A stretch of 8,556 nucleotides of DNA, taken from an uncultured Collinsella sp. Lineage in GTDB: Bacteria > Actinomycetota > Coriobacteriia > Coriobacteriales > Coriobacteriaceae. The stretch is taken from contig URBB01000086.1 in NCBI GenBank assembly GCA_900545835.1, forward strand, positions 1-8,556, in the 5' to 3' direction. The first letter of the stretch is position 1, and every line of letters begins with the position of its first letter. This document shows positions 1 to 5,094 of the stretch, one piece after another. Below the pieces are notes generated by a model. The model had not been told where the DNA came from and ran no database searches. It saw nothing but the letters and a program-made list of their open reading frames with translations. The translations under genes were made by a program, and so were the position numbers.

Positions 1-49
1 ACGAGATAGGCTCCGGTCTCGTGGGCTCGGAGATGTGTATAAGAGACAG
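1..49 (+). other. Nextera/Tn5 library adapter (non-native sequence)
   Basis: This is synthetic sequence, not genome. Bases 1-7 match the end of the Illumina P7 primer, 8-15 (AGGCTCCG) are an 8-base i7 index, 16-30 (GTCTCGTGGGCTCGG) are the Nextera read-2 tail, and 31-49 (AGATGTGTATAAGAGACAG) are the Tn5 mosaic end. Native sequence starts at about 50. Any reading frame crossing this junction is partly adapter; the peptide MCIRDR from this adapter is an artefact. Confidence 0.98.
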
Positions 50-593
50 GCGCGTACTCGAGCAGGCCTCCGTCCTCGGCGGTCGAGAACGACTCGTCCA
101 CATTGCTCATCTCGTCGCCCAGGGCGCCGGGAATCAGGCGTACGACGGCATCGGCAACGACCATGGCAGGCAGCTCGCCGCCCGTAAGCACGTAGTCGCC
201 GATCGACAGACGCTCATCGGCATACGCATACGCACGCTCGTCGACGCCCTCGTAGCGACTGCACACAAACAACAGGCGCTCACTTTTGAGCAGGCGCTCG
301 GCCACATGCTGCGTAAAGGGCTCGCCACAGGGGGTAAAGAACACCACAGTGGGCTTGGGACCCTCTGCGCTAATGGCCTCGATGGCCTCTGCGATAGGCT
401 CGACCTTCATGAGCATGCCCTGCCCGCCGCCGTACGGCTCGTCATCGACGGTACGATGGCGGTCGTGCGTCCAGTCGCGCAGGTTATACGCCTTAAAATC
501 AAAAAGGCCGGCCTTGCGGGCGCGGCCCAAAATCGACGTGGACATGACGGGCTCAAACATCTCGGGAAAGACCGAAAGGGTCTCAATCAGCAT
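50..593 (-). CDS. trmD: tRNA (guanine-N1-)-methyltransferase TrmD, C-terminus missing
   Basis: TrmD is the SPOUT-family enzyme that uses S-adenosylmethionine to methylate N1 of G37 next to the anticodon, which prevents +1 frameshifting. I translated 181 residues before the adapter cuts the gene without a stop. Family signatures seen are DDEPYGGGQGM (50-60), CSRYEGVDER (111-120, SAM/tRNA site) and IGDYVLTGGELPAM (131-144, trefoil-knot SAM loop). DESF (166-169) probably holds the catalytic Asp (D169 in E. coli). The family is about 240-255 residues, so some 60 C-terminal residues, the tRNA-binding domain, are absent because of the contig end and not because of mutation. The ATG at 591-593 has a strong Shine-Dalgarno, GGGAGG, 5 bases upstream. 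It lies 10 bases after the rimM stop, as last visible gene of the rpsP operon. Confidence 0.95.
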
Positions 594-603
594 GTTGTCC
601 TCC

Positions 604-1125
604 CTACTTGTCCATATCGATCAGGCCGTCCATCACGTGGACGGAAATTGTTCCTGTGTCGGGAAGATCGAGCACAACCTGCTCGATCACGGGAATCAGT
701 ACCTCGCCGTACCGATCACCCTCGACAACCCAAACATCGTTAGCGGGCGTCGACATGATCTCGACAATCGTGCCGAGCGAACCGAAGCGCTCGTCGACCA
801 CCTCGCGACCCATCAGGTCGGTATAGGCAGCGTCGAGCGAATCGAGCTCAAAATCGTCACGATTTGCCAGCACGTAGCATCCCGTGATACCCTCGGCGGC
901 CGTCAAGTCGTCAATGCCCTCAAACGAGACCAGATCGCCATCGCCCGTATCGGTGACGGACACGACCGTGCAAAAGCGGTCGCGCTTGAGCGCCGGCGGC
1001 GTCAGGGCGACGCGCATACCCGGCTCTAATACAGAAGGAAGCCCCCGCAGCGGCTGCGCGAGGACCTCCCCCTTCCTTCCGTGCGGCTTGACCACACGGG
1101 CGATGTTTTTGTACTGGGACCTCAA
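604..1125 (-). CDS. rimM: 16S rRNA processing / 30S maturation protein RimM
   Basis: RimM binds S19 in the 30S head and helps late assembly and 16S processing. The 173-residue length is normal. The N-terminal RimM beta-barrel spans about 5-88, with the usual KPHGRKGEV near the start (13-21) and the FEGIDDLTAAEGITGCYV stretch at 68-85. A PRC-barrel-like C-terminal domain covers about 95-170, with ANDVWVVEG (128-136) and EVLIPVIEQVV (141-151), ending in the typical GLID. The start is TTG (1123-1125): an in-frame TAG at 1144-1146 and the absence of any ATG or GTG before the conserved region leave no better choice. There is no well-placed ribosome site (AGAGG is 15 bases upstream) and the khpA stop is only 4 bases away, so translation is probably coupled to khpA. 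Confidence 0.95.
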   Translation of the reverse strand: MRSQYKNIARVVKPHGRKGEVLAQPLRGLPSVLEPGMRVALTPPALKRDRFCTVVSVTDTGDGDLVSFEGIDDLTAAEGITGCYVLANRDDFELDSLDAAYTDLMGREVVDERFGSLGTIVEIMSTPANDVWVVEGDRYGEVLIPVIEQVVLDLPDTGTISVHVMDGLIDMDK

Positions 1126-1129
1126 GGTC

Positions 1130-1414
1130 CTAGCCCAGAACCTCTACCTCGACAGCAGTGTCGAGGCGAGCGGCCAGTGCACGGGCGAGCGTGCGAATGG
1201 CCTTGATGGTACGACCACGACGGCCGATGACCTTAGCGACGTCATCCTCGGCGACCGAAACCTCAATCGTAGAGGCGTCGTCACCATCGATGACCTCAAG
1301 GCTCACGGAATCCGGGTCGTCGACGATCTGAACAACGAGATATTCGACGAGATCGGCGATGCGATCTGAGAGCATTGCCTCACCCTCGAGCTGTGCAGCG
1401 TCAACCTCAGGCAC
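1130..1414 (-). CDS. khpA: KH-domain RNA-binding protein KhpA (YlqC family)
   Basis: This small single-KH-domain RNA-binding protein has family members (KhpA/YlqC) that pair with KhpB/Jag and bind many transcripts, affecting cell division and envelope growth in Gram-positives. It has 94 residues. The KH signature VIGRRGRTIKAIRTL (62-76) contains the GxxG RNA-gripping loop G64-R-R-G67. DLVEYLVVQIVDDPDSV (21-37) matches the usual N-terminus of the family, so there are about 13 extra residues ahead of it. The start is GTG (1412-1414), supported by GAGGAG exactly 6 bases upstream, overlapping the rpsP stop. An internal ATG at residue 14 also has a plausible GAGGG upstream and could be a second start. 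It sits between rpsP and rimM in the standard order. Confidence 0.93.
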   Translation of the reverse strand: MPEVDAAQLEGEAMLSDRIADLVEYLVVQIVDDPDSVSLEVIDGDDASTIEVSVAEDDVAKVIGRRGRTIKAIRTLARALAARLDTAVEVEVLG

Positions 1415-1417
1415 GAT

Positions 1418-1759
1418 TTACTCCTCGGCGCCCTCAGCGGCCTCAGCGGCAGCCTTAGCGGCCTCGGCCTCTTTGGCGAGCTGCTTCTTGGACTTCTTGA
1501 CGACGGTCTCGGTCTTCTCGCCCTCGTTGGCGGCCTTGACCAGAGCGGCGACGGCGTCGGTAAGCTGAGCGCCCTTGGACTGCCAGTCGGCGATCTTCTC
1601 GAGGTCGAGGTTGATGGTCTTGGGGGCGGTCATCGGGTTGTAGCGGCCAACCTCCTCGATGATACGACCGTCACGCGGGGCGCGGGAATCGGCGACGACG
1701 ACACGGTAGTACGGACGCTTCTTAGCGCCGTGACGAGCAAGGCGAATCTTGACTGCCAA
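1418..1759 (-). CDS. rpsP: 30S ribosomal protein S16
   Basis: S16 is a primary assembly protein of the 30S body that binds 16S rRNA. It has 113 residues from the start chosen here. The S16 core covers 1-80: MAVKIRLARHGAKKRPYYRV at the N-terminus, then VVADSRAPRDGRIIEEVGRY (21-40) and NPMTAP (41-46). Residues 81-113 form a Lys-rich then Ala/Glu-rich tail absent from the 82-residue E. coli protein; such tails occur in actinobacterial S16. The start is TTG at 1757-1759: GGAGGAG sits 6 bases upstream and the product then begins MAVK as in the family. The in-frame ATG at 1793-1795 would add 12 unrelated residues translated through the ribosome-binding site and is rejected. First gene of the rpsP-khpA-rimM-trmD operon. 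Confidence 0.96.
   Translation of the reverse strand: MAVKIRLARHGAKKRPYYRVVVADSRAPRDGRIIEEVGRYNPMTAPKTINLDLEKIADWQSKGAQLTDAVAALVKAANEGEKTETVVKKSKKQLAKEAEAAKAAAEAAEGAEE
1421..1426 (-). promoter_or_regulatory. khpA ribosome-binding site (decides the GTG start)
   Basis: GAGGAG on the minus strand is separated by six bases (TAAATC) from the GTG at 1412-1414. The TAA in that spacer is the rpsP stop codon, so the two genes are likely translationally coupled. Confidence 0.8.
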
Positions 1760-1765
1760 AGGAAA

Positions 1766-1772
1766 CTCCTCC
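1766..1772 (-). promoter_or_regulatory. rpsP ribosome-binding site (decides the TTG start)
   Basis: GGAGGAG on the minus strand, spaced six bases (TTTCCT) from the TTG at 1757-1759. Its match and spacing fix the TTG as the S16 start over the upstream in-frame ATG. Confidence 0.88.
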
Positions 1773-1778
1773 AACCAA

Positions 1779-1793
1779 GCAGCTTTAGGCTGC
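1779..1793 (-). repeat. Small hairpin in the rpsP leader
   Basis: The minus strand reads GCAGC-CTAAA-GCTGC, a perfect 5-bp stem with a 5-base loop, lying 6 bases upstream of the rpsP Shine-Dalgarno within the predicted leader of about 49 bases. It could expose or hide the ribosome site, but a stem this short may be chance. Confidence 0.4.
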
Positions 1794-1815
1794 AACTACA
1801 AACAAACAGTTGAAC

Positions 1816-1844
1816 ATAATACGCCATCGACGCGGGCAGGTGAA
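1816..1844 (-). promoter_or_regulatory. Sigma70-type promoter of the rpsP operon
   Basis: On the minus strand a -35 TTCACC (1844-1839) and a -10 TATTAT (1821-1816, five of six consensus bases) are separated by 17 bases. Transcription would start near 1809, giving a leader of about 49 bases before the rpsP TTG. The -10 and spacing are good; the -35 matches four of six. Confidence 0.7.
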
Positions 1845-1878
1845 GTCCGTGAGACCAACTTCTTCGGTGTAGTCGAGG

Positions 1879-1914
1879 GCAAATCCATATCTTAGACAAG
1901 AATTCGGGATTTGC
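1879..1914. repeat. 8-bp inverted repeat in the divergent rpsP/dinB intergenic region
   Basis: GCAAATCC (1879-1886) and GGATTTGC (1907-1914) are perfect inverted copies separated by 20 bases. Neither predicted transcript covers them: the rpsP start is near 1809 and the dinB start near 1961. They therefore fit a DNA-level site, such as a two-half-site operator, better than an RNA hairpin. The rest of 1845-1948 shows nothing else I can name. Chance cannot be excluded at this arm length. Confidence 0.45.
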
Positions 1915-1948
1915 AAGCACATACACGCACCCCACATGAGCTGCGCGG

Positions 1949-1954
1949 TATACT
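1949..1954 (+). promoter_or_regulatory. -10 element for dinB, placed for a leaderless transcript
   Basis: TATACT (five of six consensus bases) ends six bases before the dinB ATG at 1961, so transcription would begin at or next to the A of the start codon. No -35 worth naming is seen at 16-18 bases. There is no Shine-Dalgarno ahead of dinB, which fits leaderless translation. Confidence 0.5.
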
Positions 1955-1960
1955 CATGAC

Positions 1961-3214
1961 ATGGAAAGACGCGAACATACATACGGTTATGAGGATGCCA
2001 CGGGCGTCACGCCGCCTCCCTGGACGGGTCCGGCGGTGGGCCTGATGGACCTCGATGCGTTTTTTGCGAGCGTGGAGATGCTCGATCATCCCGAATGGCG
2101 CGGCAAGCCGCTCATCGTGGGCGGAGACGCCGATTCGCGTGGCGTCGTGTCCACGTGTTCGTATGAGGCACGTCGCTTTGGCGTGCACTCTGCCATGGCC
2201 TCGGCCGAAGCGCGGCGCTTGTGCCCGAAAGCCATTTGGACGCACGGGCACTTTGATCGCTACCGCGAGGTGAGCGCGCAGGTCATGGCGATTCTCGCCG
2301 ACGAGACCCCGCGCGTCGAGCGCGTATCCATCGACGAAGCCTTTATCGATATCACACCGGGTCGCTTTGCGCCCGAAGACCCGCTGCTGGTTGCGCGGCG
2401 TATAAGCGACCGCGTGGCAGGGCTGGGAGTGACCTGCTCCATTGGCGTGGGCTGCAACAAGACGGTCGCAAAAATCGCAAGCGAGCGGGATAAGCCGTTT
2501 GGGCTGACCATCGTGCGCCCCGGAACCGAGCAGCGCTTTTTGGCCGCGCTGCCGGTATCTGCCATGAGTGGCATCGGGCGCTCGGCCGAGGAGCGACTGC
2601 GCCGCATGCGCATCTACACCCTCGGCGAGCTATCACGTGCACCGGAATCCACCTTGACCTCTATTTTTGGCGTCAACGGCGAGCACATGCGCCAGCGTGC
2701 GCTGGGACTCGAAATCTCTGAAGTCACAAGCCTCGATGAAGAGCGCGAGGTCAAGTCGGTCAGCAATGAACGCACCTTTGCTAAAGATTTGACTGAGCGT
2801 GGGGATATTGAGGCGGCGATTGCGCTGTTGGGAGAGTCAGTGGGACGCCGTCTGCGCCGTCAGGGGCTGACGGGTGCCACGGTAACGCTCAAGCTTAAGT
2901 ATTCGTATGGCAGCGGGCGTACGGCACAGCGCCGGCTGCCTCATCCGACCGACGATGAGAACATCTTCGTGGCGGTTGCACTCGATCTGCTCGACAACAT
3001 CTGGCAGGATGGCATGCATGTTCGCTTAGCGGGCATCGGCATGAGCGACTTTGACCATCGGGGCGGCATCCAGACCGACCTGTTCTGCGAGATCGATGAC
3101 CGCGGAGCCCAATCCAGCGACCGCCGCGACCTCTCCGTCGCCATCGACGCCGTCCGAGACAAATTCGGCGACACCGCCCTATCCTTCGGCCGCCAATCCC
3201 GCTTCAACGATTAA
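1961..3214 (+). CDS. dinB: DNA polymerase IV (Y-family translesion polymerase)
   Basis: Error-prone Y-family polymerase that copies past damaged bases. It has 417 residues, somewhat longer than the 350-residue E. coli enzyme. The palm begins at MDLDAFFASVE (29-39), with catalytic D30 and steric-gate F35. STCSYEARRFGV (64-75) is the finger motif. SIDEAFID (123-130) supplies catalytic D125 and E126. CSIGVGCNKTVAKIASERDK (159-178) is the family's best-known block. A helix-hairpin-helix lies near MSGIGRSAEERL (202-213) and the little-finger domain covers about 255-365. QTDLF (371-375) fits the beta-clamp binding motif. Some 20 extra residues precede the palm; the ATG at 2045 (M29) would remove almost the whole first strand, so 1961 is preferred despite lacking a ribosome site. 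It is the only plus-strand gene, divergent from rpsP and convergent with rsfS. Confidence 0.96.
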   Translation: MERREHTYGYEDATGVTPPPWTGPAVGLMDLDAFFASVEMLDHPEWRGKPLIVGGDADSRGVVSTCSYEARRFGVHSAMASAEARRLCPKAIWTHGHFDRYREVSAQVMAILADETPRVERVSIDEAFIDITPGRFAPEDPLLVARRISDRVAGLGVTCSIGVGCNKTVAKIASERDKPFGLTIVRPGTEQRFLAALPVSAMSGIGRSAEERLRRMRIYTLGELSRAPESTLTSIFGVNGEHMRQRALGLEISEVTSLDEEREVKSVSNERTFAKDLTERGDIEAAIALLGESVGRRLRRQGLTGATVTLKLKYSYGSGRTAQRRLPHPTDDENIFVAVALDLLDNIWQDGMHVRLAGIGMSDFDHRGGIQTDLFCEIDDRGAQSSDRRDLSVAIDAVRDKFGDTALSFGRQSRFND

Positions 3215-3226
3215 CCGCCTTTGGGC

Positions 3227-3269
3227 AAAAAGAAAGCCGGGCAGGTGCGGAAAACCGCAACTGCCCGGC
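3227..3269 (-). terminator. Intrinsic terminator of the obg-nadD-yqeK-rsfS operon, probably bidirectional
   Basis: The arms 3236-3250 and 3255-3269 pair over 15 bases with one mismatch around an AAAA (TTTT on minus) loop. On the minus strand the hairpin is followed by TTTCTTTTT (3235-3227), a proper U-tract, so it ends the rsfS operon. The plus strand has no T-run after the stem but the stem is strong enough to help stop dinB, whose stop codon lies 12 bases before the A-tract. Confidence 0.88.
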
Positions 3270-3309
3270 GATATGCGTGAGGGTAGCTAACCCCGTCTCA
3301 AATGAGCTA

Positions 3310-3765
3310 CTAGAGGAGGTTGAGGGGGAGCTGGGGGGCGTCTCCCCAGAGTTTCTCGAGGCGGTAGAAGTCGCGGGCTTCGGGAGTGAAGACGTGGACG
3401 ACAACCGAACCGTAGTCCATGAGCATCCAGGTCTTCTGCTCGCGACCCTCGATGGAGAACGGGTGCTCGCCGCAAGCCTCGGCGACCTTCTCCTCGATCT
3501 CGTCGACGATAGAATCGACCTGGCGGTTGTTGGTACCGGTGGCAAGCACAAAGTAGTCGCATACGTCGGAAAGCTCGGTCAGGTCGAGCACCTGAACGTC
3601 CTCGCCCTTCTTGTCGTAGGCGGCCTGCGCGGCGGCGCGGGCGACATCCTCGGCGGCGACACCGCTCGCAGACAGCGAGGCGGCAGTGCGGTCGGACGTG
3701 GCGACGAAGCTCTTGTGCTCCACACCTTCAAGAATCTGCTCGTCGGTCATGGTCTCGTCGGCCAT
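3310..3765 (-). CDS. rsfS: Ribosome silencing factor RsfS (Iojap/YbeB family)
   Basis: RsfS binds L14 on the 50S subunit and blocks subunit joining, slowing translation when nutrients run out. It has 151 residues. The conserved core runs from about 42 to 140: DKKGEDVQVLDLTELSDVCD (51-70), YFVLATGTNNRQVDSI (71-86) and the hallmark WMLMDYGSVVVHVFTPEARD (113-132) followed by FYRLEKLWGDAP. About 40 residues rich in Ala, Ser, Asp and Glu precede the core and have no counterpart in the roughly 105-120-residue typical proteins. I see no later start with a ribosome site, so the extension appears real. The ATG at 3763-3765 has AAAGAGG six bases upstream. Last gene of the operon, 27 bases after yqeK and just before the terminator. 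Confidence 0.95.
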   Translation of the reverse strand: MADETMTDEQILEGVEHKSFVATSDRTAASLSASGVAAEDVARAAAQAAYDKKGEDVQVLDLTELSDVCDYFVLATGTNNRQVDSIVDEIEEKVAEACGEHPFSIEGREQKTWMLMDYGSVVVHVFTPEARDFYRLEKLWGDAPQLPLNLL

Positions 3766-3792
3766 GGAATACCTCTTTCTAGACAGCCCGAG

Positions 3793-4401
3793 CTAGCGCA
3801 GCTGGGCGTAATGGTTGTAAATCGAAATAGCCGTGGGATAAAGATAGCGCCCGGACTGAATCACATAGACCAAACCCTGCGCAAAACAGGAGAAGAACAA
3901 CTCGTCGAGCGTCGACTCCCCCACCATCTTACGCAACGCATGGGCATAGTCGCCGTGGCGGTTGGGCTCGATGGCATCGGCCACAAAGACCACCATATCG
4001 AGCGGCGTCATGTCGCAGGCACCCACGGTGTGACGGTCGACAGCCTGGAAAACGGCCAACGACAACTCGGGGAAAAGCTGCGGAAGCTCATAGGCGGCAA
4101 CAGGGCCATGCAAAAGCGGCGTCGCGGCGGAAGGAGAGCCGGCAATCTTAATGCCGTAGTGCAGAGCGCGCGTGACCAGCTCGTCGTCGGAGAGCACTTT
4201 GTCCCAGTCATGGATCAGGCCGGCGGCAGCGGCATCAAAGCGGTCAACGCCGTAGACCTCGGCCAGATGAAGTGCGGTCTCGGCAACACCCAGCGAATGC
4301 ACATAGCGCTTGCGCTTATCCTTCATGCGAACATCGAGCAGCTCTTGAATGCGCTTGAGCAGCGCGCGCTCATCGCCCTCAAACTGATCCTCTACCGACA
4401 A
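3793..4401 (-). CDS. yqeK: HD-domain bis(5'-nucleosyl)-tetraphosphatase, YqeK family
   Basis: YqeK proteins are metal-dependent HD-fold phosphohydrolases shown to split diadenosine tetraphosphate (Ap4A) symmetrically to two ADP in several Gram-positives. It has 202 residues. Expected metal ligands and motifs are present in order: H35 in RYVHSLGVAETA, H64-D65 in IHDWDK, H98 in LLHGPVAAYEL, H124 in DRHTVG and D142 in VFVADAIEPNR. The Trp in HDWDK departs from the more common HDYAK and does not touch a ligand position. The start is TTG (4399-4401), 12 bases after the nadD stop. GGGGG lies six bases upstream as a weak ribosome site, and the ATG at 4412 is out of frame. The neighbours nadD and rsfS are its usual companions. 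Confidence 0.92.
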   Translation of the reverse strand: MSVEDQFEGDERALLKRIQELLDVRMKDKRKRYVHSLGVAETALHLAEVYGVDRFDAAAAGLIHDWDKVLSDDELVTRALHYGIKIAGSPSAATPLLHGPVAAYELPQLFPELSLAVFQAVDRHTVGACDMTPLDMVVFVADAIEPNRHGDYAHALRKMVGESTLDELFFSCFAQGLVYVIQSGRYLYPTAISIYNHYAQLR

Positions 4402-4413
4402 CGTAGACCCCCA

Positions 4414-5091
4414 TCACTCAAAATCTTCTTGGCCCAAATCGGCATATAGCCTGCGTTTGCGAATGTAGCCGAGCACGGACTCGCTCGTAAGATAGCGCAC
4501 GCTCATACCGCGGGCAACTCGCTTACGAATGTTCGTCGAGCTGATCGCCAACGCTGGAATCTGAATATAGCGCACGTCGAACGGCAGCCCCGACTCTTTG
4601 ATTCGGGCACGCGCCGTATCGATATCAAAGCCCGGTCGTGTCGCCGCAATAAAGGTAGCAAGCTCAGCGATTCGTTCGGCATCATGCCAGGTCACGATAT
4701 CGATGATCGCGTCGGCGCCCGTAATAAAGTAGAGCTTTACCTGCGGCGGGTAAAAGTCGCGAAGGGCATGAAGCGTATCGGCCGTATAGGTTACGCCCGG
4801 GCGGTCGATCTCGAACCGGCTCGCCAAAAAAGCCGGGTTCGCGGCGGTGGCGAGGACCGTCATGGCATAACGGTCCTCGGCAGGCGTCACCGGCTTGTCA
4901 AGCTTAAAAGCAGGAGAGCCCGCCGGCATAAAGAGCACAGCGTCCAAGTCGAGCGACTCGCGCGCCTGCTCGGCAGTCACCAGGTGCCCGTAATGGATGG
5001 GATCAAAGGTGCCACCCATAATGCCGAGCCTAAACTCCTGCCCGTCCTCTAGAGGAAGCTCGGGCAGACCGATTCCACCGCGCAGCGACAT
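4414..5091 (-). CDS. nadD: Nicotinate-nucleotide adenylyltransferase NadD
   Basis: NadD transfers AMP from ATP to nicotinate mononucleotide, giving deamido-NAD, a shared step of de novo and salvage NAD synthesis. It has 225 residues. The nucleotidyltransferase signature GGTFDPIHYGH (26-36) and the C-terminal ISSTNIRKR (183-191) bind ATP phosphates. VTYTADTLHALRDFYP (100-115) and YFITGADAI (121-129) are standard NadD blocks. The loop usually reading PPHK is SPAFK here (59-63), a variation also seen around this position in actinobacterial NadD. About 20 residues precede the first strand (RLGIMGG); the ATG at 5089-5091 is kept because GGAGG lies 11 bases upstream and it follows the obg stop by three bases, implying coupling. 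The yhbY gene often found between obg and nadD in Firmicutes is absent. Confidence 0.95.
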   Translation of the reverse strand: MSLRGGIGLPELPLEDGQEFRLGIMGGTFDPIHYGHLVTAEQARESLDLDAVLFMPAGSPAFKLDKPVTPAEDRYAMTVLATAANPAFLASRFEIDRPGVTYTADTLHALRDFYPPQVKLYFITGADAIIDIVTWHDAERIAELATFIAATRPGFDIDTARARIKESGLPFDVRYIQIPALAISSTNIRKRVARGMSVRYLTSESVLGYIRKRRLYADLGQEDFE

Positions 5092-5094
5092 GGC

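Noticed and set aside
31..49. Tn5 mosaic ends suggesting a transposon with terminal inverted repeats
   Set aside because: The mosaic ends are joined to Illumina read-2 tail, index and P7 sequence, so they come from library preparation; no transposase or target duplication is present.
1972..1989. Possible LexA/SOS box at CGAACATACATACGGTT just inside dinB
   Set aside because: The actinobacterial/Bacillus box needs CGAAC and GTTCG separated by four bases. Here the second half-site is wrong in sequence and spacing.
1892..2251. Minus-strand frame covering the rpsP-dinB intergenic region and the start of dinB
   Set aside because: It runs through the dinB palm on the opposite strand, lacks a ribosome site and has no family resemblance.
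3277..4449. Long plus-strand open frame (390 residues) across rsfS and yqeK
   Set aside because: It is the antisense shadow of two well-identified genes in GC-rich DNA. It has no recognisable domain, and it runs through the reverse of conserved RsfS and YqeK motifs.
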